Numbered from the stretch's first letter, positions 8,456 to 18,344 are shown. The stretch: 64,000 bases of DNA from Pseudomonas sp. ANT_J12 (GCF_008370045.1 NZ_VOBN01000017.1:1-64000), one strand, 5' to 3'. The notes: generated by a model from the letters alone, not told the origin. Numbers and translations are program-made.

Positions 8456-9662
8456 GGGGTGGCTCCTCGGCGAAGTCACTCTCATGGAACTCCATCTCTT
8501 CACTGCCCAGGTGGGTTCGACTCTCCCACTCAATGCGCAGCAACAAGCCGAGACAGGCACAGCAGATCACCAACGAGCTACCGCCATAACTGAGGAACGG
8601 CAGGGTCAGGCCCTTGGTCGGCAGCAGGCCGACGTTCACCCCAATGTTGATCAGGAATTGACCAATCCACAGGAACGACAAGCCGTAGGCCACATACGCC
8701 GCAAAAAACTGCTTGGCCTTCTCAGCCCACAAACCGATGTACATGCCACGAATACAGACGAAGACGAACAGCGCGACGGTGCACAAGGAGCCCACGGCCC
8801 CCAGTTCTTCGGCCAGGACCGAGAACACGAAGTCGGTATGCGCTTCCGGCAGGTAGAACTGTTTCTGCACGCTGTTGCCCAGGCCAACGCCCAGCCATTC
8901 ACCGCGACCAAACGCAATCAAGGCTTGCGACAACTGATAGCCGGCACCGAACTGGTCGGCCCACGGATCCGCGAAGTTGGTCAGGCGCGCCATTCGATAC
9001 GGCTGCACCTGAATCAACAACACCACAGCCCCGACCGCCAGCACCACCATCAAGGAGAACCGGAACAGCCCGACCCCACCGAGGAACAGCATCGCCGCCG
9101 CCGCGCCCATCATTACAACGGTGGCACCGAAGTCCGGTTCCATCAGCAACAGACCGGCCATTGGCAGCAGCACGATGAATGGCTTGAAGAAGCCCATCCA
9201 GCTCTCGCGCACTTCTTTCTGCCGACGCACCAGGTAACCGGCGAGGTAAATCACCACGAACACCTTGGCGATCTCGGATGGCTGCACGTTGAAGAAACTG
9301 AACCCGATCCAGCGCATCGAACCGTTCACTTCGCGGCCGATGCCGGGGACGATCACCATCACCAGCAGGCCGAACGCACCAATCAGCATCAGCCAGCCCA
9401 GGCGTTGCCAGGTGGCGATCGGAATCATCATGGTGACGATGCAGGCAGCGAGACCCAACACGATGTAGATCAGGTGGCGAGTCATGTAGTACAGGGCACT
9501 GCCCGACTGCACGGCCGCCACTTCGGTCGAGGCCGAGGCGATCATGACCAGCCCCAGGCCGATCAACGCCAGGCAACCGACGAGCATCGGGAAGTCGAGG
9601 TCGATACCGCGCCCGGTGATGATTGGCGATGGATACGGCTTGATGATATTTCGCAGGCTCAT
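8445..9662 (-). CDS. ftsW: Septal peptidoglycan glycosyltransferase FtsW
   Basis: SEDS-family polytopic membrane protein that polymerises glycan strands at the septum together with FtsI. The start MSLRNIIKPYPSPIITG gives 405 residues and makes an ATGA overlap with the murD stop. About ten membrane segments can be seen from residue 24 onward. The SEDS features GRGEWLGVGLGNSVQKQFYLPEAHTDFVFSVLAEELG (large extracellular loop, catalytic-Asp region) and the C-terminal LPFLSYGGSSL are intact. Confidence 0.97.
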   Translation of the reverse strand: MSLRNIIKPYPSPIITGRGIDLDFPMLVGCLALIGLGLVMIASASTEVAAVQSGSALYYMTRHLIYIVLGLAACIVTMMIPIATWQRLGWLMLIGAFGLLVMVIVPGIGREVNGSMRWIGFSFFNVQPSEIAKVFVVIYLAGYLVRRQKEVRESWMGFFKPFIVLLPMAGLLLMEPDFGATVVMMGAAAAMLFLGGVGLFRFSLMVVLAVGAVVLLIQVQPYRMARLTNFADPWADQFGAGYQLSQALIAFGRGEWLGVGLGNSVQKQFYLPEAHTDFVFSVLAEELGAVGSLCTVALFVFVCIRGMYIGLWAEKAKQFFAAYVAYGLSFLWIGQFLINIGVNVGLLPTKGLTLPFLSYGGSSLVICCACLGLLLRIEWESRTHLGSEEMEFHESDFAEEPPHGR

Positions 9663-11005
9663 GCCAGATCCTCCACAGCGCGGACGAACTGGTGACCACG
9701 GTCTTCGTAATTCTTGAACATGTCGAAACTGGCGCAGGCCGGGGACAGCAGCACCACATCGCCCGGGTGCGCAGCGGCGCGGCATTGCTCGACGGCTTCG
9801 ACCAGCGAGCCGACGCGAATCAGCGGCACGGCGTCGCCAATGGCCTCGCCGATCTTGTCGGAATCGCGGCCCATCAAAATGACCGCGCGGCAGTTGACCG
9901 CTACCGGATCGCGCAGATCCTTGAACTCGGCACCCTTGCCATCGCCACCGGCGATCAGCACGACCTTGCCGTCGATGTCCGCGCCCAGGCCTTCGATGGC
10001 GGCCAGTGCGGCGCCGACGTTGGTGGCTTTGGAATCGTTGTAGTAGCCGACGCCATCCAGATCACGGACCCATTGGCAACGATGTTCCAGGCCGGCGAAG
10101 GTGCGCAGGCTCGACAGCATCGCGTCGAACGACAGGCCGACGGCGTGACCCAGCGCCAATGCCGCCAGGGCGTTGGACTGGTTATGGGCGCCACGAATCT
10201 TCAACTCGCGCACCGGCATCAGGTTCTGGAATTCGAAGGCCAGGTACTTCTCGCCGTCCTCTTCGCGGATACCGAATGCCTTGAAATCGGGTTTGCTCAA
10301 ACCGAAGGTCCAGCATGGCTGGCCCTCGCCCATCAGCGGACGGCTCAAGGCGTCCTGACGGTTGACTACAAACTGTTTGGCCCCGCGGAAGATCCGGTGC
10401 TTGGCCAGGTGATAGGCCGGCAGGCCGCTGTAGCGGTCCATGTGGTCTTCGCTGACGTTAAGCACAGTCGCCACTTCGGCGTTGAGTTGATCGGTGGTTT
10501 CGAGCTGGAAGCTCGACAGTTCCATCACGTACAACTCGACGTCGTCGCTGAGCAAATCCAGCGCCGGCGTACCGAGGTTACCGCCGACCGCCACACGCTT
10601 GCCTGCCGCCGCAGCCATCTCACCAACCAGGGTGGTAACGGTGCTTTTCGCGTTGGAACCGCTGATGGCGACAATCGGCGCCTTCGCGTTACGCGCGAAC
10701 AGCTCGATGTCGCCGGACAATTTCACGCCACGGGCGGCGGCAGCCTGCAGGGCCGGGGTCGCCAGCGCCAGGCCGGGGCTCACGTAGAGCTCGTCGGCGC
10801 GGCACAGGAACTCGACGTCCAGCTCGCCACAACGCACTTCCACGTGCGGATAGTCACGCTTGAGCGTGGCCAGTTCCGGTGGATTTTCCCGCGTATCGGC
10901 CACGGCAAACGACGTGCCCCGGTTCGCCAGGAAGCGAACCAGGGACATGCCGCTCTTGCCGAGGCCGACAACGATGCGGAAGTGGTCAGAAGCGATCAGA
11001 GACAC
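9659..11005 (-). CDS. murD: UDP-MurNAc-L-Ala--D-glutamate ligase MurD
   Basis: Cytoplasmic ligase that adds D-Glu to UDP-MurNAc-L-Ala. It is 448 residues, a full-length Mur ligase. The ATP loop reads GSNAKST (116-122) where many Mur ligases have G-T-N-G-K-S/T; I recall this Ala as usual in Pseudomonas MurD. The substrate-domain NSQ/NDSKATN segment (YYNDSKATNVGAAL) and the C-terminal LIAGGDGKGAEF and LSPACASFDMFKNYEDRG motifs are present. It starts five bases after the mraY stop and overlaps ftsW by four bases. Confidence 0.97.
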   Translation of the reverse strand: MSLIASDHFRIVVGLGKSGMSLVRFLANRGTSFAVADTRENPPELATLKRDYPHVEVRCGELDVEFLCRADELYVSPGLALATPALQAAAARGVKLSGDIELFARNAKAPIVAISGSNAKSTVTTLVGEMAAAAGKRVAVGGNLGTPALDLLSDDVELYVMELSSFQLETTDQLNAEVATVLNVSEDHMDRYSGLPAYHLAKHRIFRGAKQFVVNRQDALSRPLMGEGQPCWTFGLSKPDFKAFGIREEDGEKYLAFEFQNLMPVRELKIRGAHNQSNALAALALGHAVGLSFDAMLSSLRTFAGLEHRCQWVRDLDGVGYYNDSKATNVGAALAAIEGLGADIDGKVVLIAGGDGKGAEFKDLRDPVAVNCRAVILMGRDSDKIGEAIGDAVPLIRVGSLVEAVEQCRAAAHPGDVVLLSPACASFDMFKNYEDRGHQFVRAVEDLA

Positions 11006-11010
11006 TCGTT

Positions 11011-12093
11011 CTACCTCAGCTTCAGGGTGGCAAGGCCGACCAGTACGAGAATCACGGTGATGATCCAGAAACGGACGATCACGCGCGGCTCAGGCCAGCC
11101 CTTGAGTTCAAAGTGGTGGTGGATCGGTGCCATGCGGAACACGCGGCGCCCGGTCAACTTGAAGGAAGCTACCTGGATGACCACCGACAGGGTTTCCATC
11201 ACGAACACGCCGCCCATGATGAACAGGACGATTTCCTGACGGACGATCACTGCGATGGTGCCCAGGGCTGCGCCCAGCGCCAGTGCGCCGACGTCGCCCA
11301 TGAAGACTTGCGCCGGATAGGTGTTGAACCAGAGAAAGCCCAGGCCCGCCCCGATCAAGGCGCCGCAGAATACGATCAGTTCACCCGCGCCCGGTACGTA
11401 AGGGATCAGCAGGTATTCAGCGAATTTCACGTTACCGGACAGGTAGCAGAAGATCCCCAGGCCGCCACCGACCATCACGGTCGGCATGATCGCCAGGCCA
11501 TCGAGGCCATCGGTCAGGTTGACCGCGTTGCTCGAACCGACAATCACGAAATAGGTCAGGACCACAAAACCTGCGCCCAGTGGAATGCTGTAATCCTTGA
11601 GCATCGGCAGGATCAGGGTGGTTTCCACCGGGGTGGTCGCGGTCATATAAAGGAAGAGCGCCGCGGCCAGGCCGAACACCGACTGCCAGAAATACTTCCA
11701 GCGGCTTGGAAGGCCTTTGGAGTTTTTCTCGATCACCTTGCGGTAGTCGTCGACCCAACCGATGGCGCCGAACAGCAAGGTCACCAACAGCACGGTCCAG
11801 ACATAGCGGTTGCTCAGGTCAGCCCAAAGCAGCGTACTGACGCCGATGGACGACAGGATCAGTGCGCCGCCCATGGTCGGGGTGCCCGACTTGGACAGGT
11901 GCGATTGCGGACCATCGTTGCGAACGGACTGGCCGATCTGACGGTTCTGCAACGTGCGGATCATCCACGGGCCATAGCACAGCGACAAAACCAACGCGGT
12001 CAGCACACCGAGGATCCCGCGCAGGGTCAGGTACTGAAAGACCGCGAAGCCTTTGTGGAACTGTTGCAAGTACTCCGCTAACAGCAGCAGCAT
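11011..12093 (-). CDS. mraY: Phospho-N-acetylmuramoyl-pentapeptide transferase MraY
   Basis: Polytopic inner-membrane transferase that attaches UDP-MurNAc-pentapeptide to undecaprenyl phosphate to give lipid I. The start MLLLLAEYLQQF gives the standard 360 residues and makes a one-base TAATG overlap with the murF stop. Ten hydrophobic segments can be counted. The Mg-binding motif WVDDYRKV (about 113-120), NAVNLTDGLDGLA (about 190-202) and the C-terminal HHHFELKGWPE signature are intact. Confidence 0.97.
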   Translation of the reverse strand: MLLLLAEYLQQFHKGFAVFQYLTLRGILGVLTALVLSLCYGPWMIRTLQNRQIGQSVRNDGPQSHLSKSGTPTMGGALILSSIGVSTLLWADLSNRYVWTVLLVTLLFGAIGWVDDYRKVIEKNSKGLPSRWKYFWQSVFGLAAALFLYMTATTPVETTLILPMLKDYSIPLGAGFVVLTYFVIVGSSNAVNLTDGLDGLAIMPTVMVGGGLGIFCYLSGNVKFAEYLLIPYVPGAGELIVFCGALIGAGLGFLWFNTYPAQVFMGDVGALALGAALGTIAVIVRQEIVLFIMGGVFVMETLSVVIQVASFKLTGRRVFRMAPIHHHFELKGWPEPRVIVRFWIITVILVLVGLATLKLR

Positions 12094-13460
12094 TAATGTT
12101 TCTCCAGACTGGACCCGCACAAAGCGGCGACGATGTTTTCCATCGCAGCGCTGCGCGAGCCCTTGATCAAAATAGTGGTGTTTGTATCTTGCTCGGCGCC
12201 CAGGGCCTCGATCAGTTCAGCCTGAGTGCTGAAGTGCCGGGCCTGCGGGCCGAATGCGTTCACGGCGTGAGCCATCATTGGCCCGACTGCGTAAAGCGCA
12301 GAAACCTTGCCACGGGCGTACTCGCCCACGTCGCGGTGCCCCTGCTCCGCCCAGTCGCCCAACTCGCCGATATCCCCGAGCACCAGAACGGTGCGGCCGG
12401 AAAAGCCGGCGAGTATATCAACGGCAGCGCACATGGAGGTGGGGTTCGCGTTGTAAGTGTCATCAATCACGCGCATGCCGTTGGTCGCCAGTTGCGCAAC
12501 GGTGCGGCCCTTGACCGGTTGTACCGCGCCAAGGCCGGTGGCGATGCCGAACAGCGACACGCCCAGGGCATGGGCAGCCGCGGCGGCGGCCATGGCGTTG
12601 GCGACGTTATGGGTGCCGAGCAGGTTCAGTTGCACCCGCTCCACACCTTCGGGGCTGTGCAGGTTGAACGCCGGGCAACCGCGGGCATCGCGGTCCAGAT
12701 CGCTGGCGTAGAAATCGGCACTGGGGTTGTTCAGGGCAAAGGTCAGCACTTTGCGACCGGCAGCACGGGTCTTCCAGATGCCGAACGCCTTGTCGTCGAG
12801 ATTGAGCACGGCGACGCCATCGGCCTCCAGCCCTTCAATAATCTCGCCCTTGGCTTCTACGATTTTGTCCGGCCCGCCGAACTCGCCGACGTGGGCGGTC
12901 CCTGCGTTATTAAGAATGGCCACGTGGGGCTTGGTCATGCCCACGGTGTAGGCAATTTCGCCCAGGCGCGAAGCACCGAGTTCAATCACGGCGGCGGTAT
13001 GTTCCGGCGCCAGTTCGAGCAGGGTCAGCGGTACGCCGAGGTCGTTGTTCAGGTTGCCACGGGTCGCATGCACCGGACCGCGGGTGCGCAGGATGCTCGC
13101 GAGCATTTCCTTGACCGTGGTCTTGCCGCTGGAACCGGTAACGGCCGCGACCGGGTTGTTATAGGCCGCACGGTTCAGCGCGCCCAACTGGCCGAGGGCC
13201 TGGCGCGTATCTTTCACAATGAGCTGCGGCAGCGTGCTGTCGGCGACTTCACGCTCGACCAACGCCGCTACGGCGCCTTTGGCGGCTACGTCATTGAGGT
13301 AGTCATGACCATCGAAGCGTGGACCGGTCAGGGCAATAAACAGCTGGCCTGGCTTGATTGCACGGCTGTCGATGCTGACACCGTCGAAACTGGCGTCGGC
13401 AGCCACCAGGCGCGCCTTCAGCACGCTGGTCAGCTCGCTCAGTTTCAAGGCTTTAAGCAT
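12093..13460 (-). CDS. murF: UDP-MurNAc-tripeptide--D-alanyl-D-alanine ligase MurF
   Basis: Adds the D-Ala-D-Ala dipeptide made by DdlB to UDP-MurNAc-tripeptide. It is 455 residues, a normal length. The P-loop is GSSGKTT (109-115). The N-terminal substrate domain holds the SIDSRAIKPGQLFIAL motif, the central domain VIELGASRLGEI, and the C-terminal domain VIDDTYNANPTSM. The start MLKALKLSEL overlaps the murE stop by 8 bases. Confidence 0.97.
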   Translation of the reverse strand: MLKALKLSELTSVLKARLVAADASFDGVSIDSRAIKPGQLFIALTGPRFDGHDYLNDVAAKGAVAALVEREVADSTLPQLIVKDTRQALGQLGALNRAAYNNPVAAVTGSSGKTTVKEMLASILRTRGPVHATRGNLNNDLGVPLTLLELAPEHTAAVIELGASRLGEIAYTVGMTKPHVAILNNAGTAHVGEFGGPDKIVEAKGEIIEGLEADGVAVLNLDDKAFGIWKTRAAGRKVLTFALNNPSADFYASDLDRDARGCPAFNLHSPEGVERVQLNLLGTHNVANAMAAAAAAHALGVSLFGIATGLGAVQPVKGRTVAQLATNGMRVIDDTYNANPTSMCAAVDILAGFSGRTVLVLGDIGELGDWAEQGHRDVGEYARGKVSALYAVGPMMAHAVNAFGPQARHFSTQAELIEALGAEQDTNTTILIKGSRSAAMENIVAALCGSSLEKH

Positions 13461-14916
13461 GGGCCACCTCCCACGCGGTCAAGGCGTGATCGGCCTCGAC
13501 CAGATCGGAGAACGCATGGCGCTCGCCGTTGATTTCCTGATAGTCCTCGTGACCTTTGCCGGCCAGGACAATGACGTCATCCGCCGAGGCACTGGCGATC
13601 AACTGGGCAATCGCCTGGCCACGGCCAGCCACGAAGGTGACGTTATCCACAGCCGTGAAGCCGGCGCGGATGTCGTCGAAAATGACGGACGGGTCTTCGG
13701 TGCGCGGGTTGTCGTCGGTGACCAGCACGCCATCGGCCAGGCGCTCGACCACTTCGGCCATCAGCGGGCGCTTGCCGCGATCGCGATCACCGCCGCAACC
13801 GAACAGGCACAACAACCGGCCTTTGGCGTGTGGACGCAGGGCCATCAAGACTTTTTCCAGCGCATCCGGGGTATGGGCGTAATCGACCACCACCAGTGGC
13901 TGAGTACCGCCGCCCAAGCGCTGCATGCGACCGGCCGGGCCTTCGAGTTTCGGCAGGACCTTGAGGATTTCGTCCAGCGCGTAGTCCAAGCCGAGCAAGG
14001 CACCGACCGCAGCCAGGACGTTGCTCAGGTTGAAACGACCGAGCAAGGTGCTGCGCAAATGGTGCTCGCCCTGGGGCGTGACCAACGTGGCGCGCACGCC
14101 TTCGTCGTCGAACTGCGCTTCGCGGCAATACAGGTAGGCGCTGGCGTCTTCCAGGCTGTAGGTGATCAAGCGCGACTCACGTTTATCAGCCGCGAGTTCA
14201 CGGCCGAATTCGTCGTCGAGGTTGATCACCCGGCACTTCAGATCGTTCCAGGCAAACAGCTTGGCCTTGGCTTCGCCATAGGCCTGCATGGTGCCGTGGT
14301 AATCCAGATGATCCCGGGACAGGTTGGTCATCACCGCCACATCGAACGCCAAGGCGGTCACGCGCCCCTGATCCAGACCGTGGGAAGACACTTCCATGGC
14401 CACGGCTTTGGCGCCGGCCTTTTTCAGGTCGGCGAGGGTCGCCTGTACGGCAATCGGGTTTGGCGTGGTGTGCAGGCCGCTTTCCAGCGCGCCGTAGAAA
14501 CCGGTGCCCAGGGTGCCGACGATGCCGCAATGTTGGCCGAGCAGATCCAGGGCTTGCGCAACCAATTGGGTCACGCTGGTTTTGCCGTTGGTGCCGGTCA
14601 CGCCGACCAGGTTCAGGTGGCGGCTCGGGTCGCCATAGAAGCGCCCGGCAATGTCCGACAACTGCGCCGCCAGGCCTTTGACCGGAATCAGCGGCGCATC
14701 GGTAATCGGCAGCACGGTGGCGCCTTCGACTTCATAAGCCACGGCAGCCGCACCGCGCTGCAAGGCATCGGCAATGTGCGCGCGCCCGTCGAACTTGCCG
14801 CCCGGGACCGCAAGGAACAAGTCCCCTGCCCGCACATTGCGGCTGTCGAGGGTCAGTTCGCGGATCAACAGATCACGACCGGCGTGGGCAAAAATTTTAT
14901 TCAGACTCAGAGACAT
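13453..14916 (-). CDS. murE: UDP-MurNAc-L-Ala-D-Glu--meso-DAP ligase MurE
   Basis: Adds the third residue of the stem peptide. The specificity motif DDNPRTEDP (in VLVTDDNPRTEDPSVI) is the one linked to meso-diaminopimelate, as expected for a Gram-negative wall. The 487-residue protein has P-loop GTNGKTS (108-114), the EVSSHGLDQGR motif in the central domain and VDYAHTPDALEKVL. Its ATG shares one base with the ftsI stop (TGATG). Confidence 0.97.
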   Translation of the reverse strand: MSLSLNKIFAHAGRDLLIRELTLDSRNVRAGDLFLAVPGGKFDGRAHIADALQRGAAAVAYEVEGATVLPITDAPLIPVKGLAAQLSDIAGRFYGDPSRHLNLVGVTGTNGKTSVTQLVAQALDLLGQHCGIVGTLGTGFYGALESGLHTTPNPIAVQATLADLKKAGAKAVAMEVSSHGLDQGRVTALAFDVAVMTNLSRDHLDYHGTMQAYGEAKAKLFAWNDLKCRVINLDDEFGRELAADKRESRLITYSLEDASAYLYCREAQFDDEGVRATLVTPQGEHHLRSTLLGRFNLSNVLAAVGALLGLDYALDEILKVLPKLEGPAGRMQRLGGGTQPLVVVDYAHTPDALEKVLMALRPHAKGRLLCLFGCGGDRDRGKRPLMAEVVERLADGVLVTDDNPRTEDPSVIFDDIRAGFTAVDNVTFVAGRGQAIAQLIASASADDVIVLAGKGHEDYQEINGERHAFSDLVEADHALTAWEVAHA

Positions 14917-16658
14917 CAGCCGCGCCCTCCATTGGCTTTCAGCGGAACGACCGGTGCTGCGTTGGCCTGTTGGGTCGGCGGCAGGTTGTCCGGGGTGATG
15001 TTCATCAGGCGCAAGGTCCCGGACATCACTTTGCTGAACACCGGCGCCGATACCAGGCCACCGAAGTAACCGGCCTTGGTCGGTTCATCGATGACTACGA
15101 CGATGGCGAAACGCGGATCGCTCATCGGGCCGAAACCGGCGAACAGCGAGCGATAGGAATTCTCGGCATAGCCTTTGGTGCCCACCGAGGTCTTACGCGC
15201 AGTACCCGACTTGCCGGCCACGTGATACGCCGGCACCTGCGCACGGAATACACCGCGTGGGGCCTCGATCACCTGGGTCAGCATGCCTTGCATGGTTTTG
15301 GCGACGTTTTCCGGGATCACCTGGGTGGTCTGCGGCGGCTTGTCTGTCTTGATCAGGGTCAGCGGCGCAATGCGACCGTTGTTAGCCAGTGCCGAGAAGG
15401 CGTGGACCAACTGGATCGCCGTCACCGAAATACCGTAGCCGTACGACAGCGTGGCGGTTTCAGCCTTGCGCCATTCGCGGTAGTTCGGCAGGTTGCCGAC
15501 GCGTTCGCCCGGGAAGGCGAGGCCGGTGTCCTGGCCAAGGCCGACTTTCTGCGCCAGGCGGAAAATGGCTTCGCCGCCGATATCGAACGCGACCTTACTC
15601 ATGCCGACGTTGCTGGAGTTGATCAGGATGCCGGTCAGGTCGAGCACCGGGCCTTCGGACTTCGATACGTCCTTGATGGTGTACTTACCAATCTGCAAGG
15701 TACCCGGATAGACCTCGACGGTGTCGCTCGGCTTCCAGCGCCCGGTTTCCAGGGCGGCACTCATGGAGATCGCCTTCATGGTCGAACCGGGTTCGAACAC
15801 GTCGATCATCGCGCGGTTACGCATCATCGCCGGTTGCAGGTTGCGACGGTTGTTCGGGTTGTAGGTCGGCTGGTTGACCATGGCCAGGATTTCGCCGCTC
15901 TTCACGTCCATGATCACCAGGCTGCCGGCCTTGGCGCCGTTCTCGATGATCGCGTTGCGCAGTTCGCGGTTGGCCAGGTATTGCAGGCGCAGGTCAATGG
16001 ACAACGCCAAGGGCTTGCCGGCCTTGGCGTTTTTGGTGACCTGGACATCCTTGATCAGTCTGCCGCGCCGATCCTTGATGACCTGTCGCTTGCCGGCGAC
16101 CCCGGCCAGCCATTCGTCGTAGGCCAACTCGACGCCTTCGCGCCCGTGATCATCGATGTCGGTAAAGCCGACCATGTGCGCGGTGACTTCGCCGGCAGGA
16201 TAGAAACGGCGGAACTCTTCGATGCCGTAGACGCCGGGCACTTTCAGGTCGAGTACCGACTGGCCCTGCTCGGGGGTCAAGCCGCGCACCAGATAGATGA
16301 ATTCTTTGTTGGCCTGGGCTTCGAGGCGCTCGCTCAGGGCTTTGGGGTCCTGGCCCAGCGCGGCGGCGAGTGCCGGCCACTTCTCTTTGGCCAGTTGCAT
16401 TTCCTTGGCGTTGGCCCACAGCGTGGTGACCGGGGTACTCACGGCCAACGGCTCGCCGTTACGGTCGGTGATCAGACCACGGTGAGCCGGAATAGGAATG
16501 TGACGAACGCTGCGCGCATCGCCCTGACCTTTGAGGAAGTCACGGTCGACCACTTGCAGGTCGATGATGCGCCAGCAGATTGCGGCGACCATGATGCCGA
16601 GCAAACCCAGCACCACGCGGAACCGCCAAGGGAAGAGTGCACCTTCGATTTTCATCAT
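14916..16658 (-). CDS. ftsI: Septal transpeptidase FtsI (PBP3)
   Basis: Class B penicillin-binding protein that cross-links septal peptidoglycan with FtsW. It is 580 residues. A short cytoplasmic tail and one membrane segment (about 14-31) are followed by the pedestal domain and the transpeptidase. Active-site motifs are STMK (catalytic Ser292), SSN (348-350) and KSGT (483-486). Two consecutive ATG codons open the frame; the first overlaps the ftsL stop as ATGA, the second would give MKIEGAL. The C-terminus is rich in Pro/Ala/Asn. Confidence 0.97.
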   Translation of the reverse strand: MMKIEGALFPWRFRVVLGLLGIMVAAICWRIIDLQVVDRDFLKGQGDARSVRHIPIPAHRGLITDRNGEPLAVSTPVTTLWANAKEMQLAKEKWPALAAALGQDPKALSERLEAQANKEFIYLVRGLTPEQGQSVLDLKVPGVYGIEEFRRFYPAGEVTAHMVGFTDIDDHGREGVELAYDEWLAGVAGKRQVIKDRRGRLIKDVQVTKNAKAGKPLALSIDLRLQYLANRELRNAIIENGAKAGSLVIMDVKSGEILAMVNQPTYNPNNRRNLQPAMMRNRAMIDVFEPGSTMKAISMSAALETGRWKPSDTVEVYPGTLQIGKYTIKDVSKSEGPVLDLTGILINSSNVGMSKVAFDIGGEAIFRLAQKVGLGQDTGLAFPGERVGNLPNYREWRKAETATLSYGYGISVTAIQLVHAFSALANNGRIAPLTLIKTDKPPQTTQVIPENVAKTMQGMLTQVIEAPRGVFRAQVPAYHVAGKSGTARKTSVGTKGYAENSYRSLFAGFGPMSDPRFAIVVVIDEPTKAGYFGGLVSAPVFSKVMSGTLRLMNITPDNLPPTQQANAAPVVPLKANGGRG

Positions 16659-16948
16659 GGCGCCACCATCCGTACTTCAGCGGCACCAGGGATGCGCATT
16701 TTCAGTTGTTCGGTGGCCAGCACTTCGATACGGCTATGGGCGGTCCAGGTGCTCTGTTCGAGAATCAACCGGCCCCACTCGGCCTGCGCCTTGTCGCGCA
16801 CGCTCAACTCGTTGTACAGCGAGTTCAACAGCTGGCGGTTCCAGTGGGCGCTGTAGGACACGCCGATGGCAGACACGAGCACGCCGATGAACAGCAGCAT
16901 CATGAAAAAGCTTCCGCCGGGAAGTGGCTTGGCGAAAAGCTTGCTCAC
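16655..16948 (-). CDS. ftsL: Cell division protein FtsL
   Basis: Small bitopic protein of the FtsQLB complex. The 97 residues have a short basic N-terminus, one membrane segment (about 13-31) and a periplasmic coiled coil with leucine heptads (about 36-80). Overlaps on both sides are ATGA, upstream with rsmH and downstream with ftsI, which fits tightly coupled translation in the division operon. Confidence 0.95.
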   Translation of the reverse strand: MSKLFAKPLPGGSFFMMLLFIGVLVSAIGVSYSAHWNRQLLNSLYNELSVRDKAQAEWGRLILEQSTWTAHSRIEVLATEQLKMRIPGAAEVRMVAP

Positions 16949-17892
16949 CGCAGCTTCTCCGCGACGCGCATGATGGCGCTACGAGAACGTGGGTTGGCTT
17001 TGAGTTCGGCCTCGGAGGCGGACTGCGCTTTGCCATGGACTTTGATTTTCGGTTCGAAAGCGACGTGACGGACCGGCAGGTTGCGCGGCAGGTTGTCGGC
17101 TTCGCCTTTCACCAGCTTGCGCATGAACAGTTTGACGATGCGGTCTTCCAGGGAATGGAAGCTGATGACCACCAGGCGACCGCCGATTTCCAGGCTTTCC
17201 AGCGCCGCTTCGAGGCCGGCCTCCAGATCGCCCAGTTCGTTGTTGACGTGAATACGCAGGCCCTGGAACGCGCGGGTGGCCGGGTTCTTGCCCTTTTCCC
17301 ACGCCGGATTGGCGACTTTCAGGACTTCTGCCAGGTCGGCAGTGCGCTCGAACGGCTTGATGTCGCGGCGCTCGGCCACGGCACGGGCCATGCGGCCGGA
17401 GAAACGTTCTTCGCCGTATTCCTTGAACACCCGGGCGATTTCTTCCACCGGCGCGGTGTTGACGAATTCGGCCGCACTGATCCCGCGGGACGGGTCCATG
17501 CGCATGTCCAACGGGCCATCGTTGAGGAAACTGAAGCCGCGTTCAGGGTCGTCGAGCTGCGGCGACGACACGCCGAGGTCAAGCAAAACACCGCTGACCT
17601 TGCCGGCCAGACCGCGTTCGGCCACTTCCGACCCCAGCTCGGCAAAGCTGCGCTGCACAACGACAAAGCGGCCGTCTTCGGCCGCTAGCGTTTGCCCGGT
17701 GGCAATCGCTTGAGGATCCTTGTCAAATCCGAGCACCCGGCCATCGGGGCCGAGCTGGCTGAGGATCAACCGGCTATGTCCGCCGCGTCCGAACGTGCCG
17801 TCCAGATAGCAGCCATCAGGACGTACGGCGAGAGCCTCCACGGCTTCGTCGAGCAGTACGGTGATGTGGTTAAAGCCGCTATCAATAGTCAC
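16945..17892 (-). CDS. rsmH: 16S rRNA (cytosine1402-N4)-methyltransferase RsmH
   Basis: SAM-dependent methyltransferase for N4 of C1402 in the decoding centre of 16S rRNA, formerly MraW. It is 315 residues. The SAM motif DGTFGRGGHSRLIL (about 31-44), GVLLDLGVSSPQLDDPERGFSF and the C-terminal RSRSAIMRVAEKLR are typical. Its start overlaps the mraZ stop by four bases. Confidence 0.97.
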   Translation of the reverse strand: MTIDSGFNHITVLLDEAVEALAVRPDGCYLDGTFGRGGHSRLILSQLGPDGRVLGFDKDPQAIATGQTLAAEDGRFVVVQRSFAELGSEVAERGLAGKVSGVLLDLGVSSPQLDDPERGFSFLNDGPLDMRMDPSRGISAAEFVNTAPVEEIARVFKEYGEERFSGRMARAVAERRDIKPFERTADLAEVLKVANPAWEKGKNPATRAFQGLRIHVNNELGDLEAGLEAALESLEIGGRLVVISFHSLEDRIVKLFMRKLVKGEADNLPRNLPVRHVAFEPKIKVHGKAQSASEAELKANPRSRSAIMRVAEKLR

Positions 17893-18344
17893 AGGATCAA
17901 ATCACGCAGTTCATCAGGCATGGCGCCCGGTTGTTGAATAGCAGCCAGGTCAGCGGCAGAAACCGCATCCCAGGCATCCTCGTCCCATAATTGGAACTTG
18001 TTCAGTTGGCCCACCAACATTGCGCGCTTATCCAACTTGGCATATTCACGCAGACGCGGCGGAACCAGAAAACGACCACTGCCATCGAGTTCGAGGTCGA
18101 CGGCATTACCAATCAGCAAACGTTGCAGGCGGCGGTTCTCTTCGCGAAGCGAAGGCAGTGCGCGCAGTTTGGTTTCAATAATTTCCCACTCATCGAGGGG
18201 ATAAACACACAAACACGGATCAACGGCATCGATTGTCACGATCAATTGACCGGAACTGCGCGAAACCAACTCGTCACGGTACCGGCTCGGCATAGCGAGA
18301 CGGCCCTTTGCATCGAGACTGATTGCGTTAGCTCCGCGAAACAC
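17889..18344 (-). CDS. mraZ: Transcriptional regulator MraZ
   Basis: DNA-binding protein of the AbrB-like fold that represses its own operon in E. coli. It is 151 residues with two MraZ half domains, each with the DxxGR motif: LDAKGRLAMPSRYRDEL (about 10-26) and LDGSGRFLVPPRLREYA (about 90-106). It is the first gene of the cluster. Three spaced boxes of the type it binds lie just upstream at 18387-18412, so autoregulation is very likely kept. Confidence 0.96.
   Translation of the reverse strand: MFRGANAISLDAKGRLAMPSRYRDELVSRSSGQLIVTIDAVDPCLCVYPLDEWEIIETKLRALPSLREENRRLQRLLIGNAVDLELDGSGRFLVPPRLREYAKLDKRAMLVGQLNKFQLWDEDAWDAVSAADLAAIQQPGAMPDELRDLIL

Noticed and set aside
8421..17068. Plus-strand frames over ftsW, murD, murF, murE and ftsI
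   Set aside because: Shadows of the minus-strand wall cluster, with His/Gln-rich compositions and no motifs.
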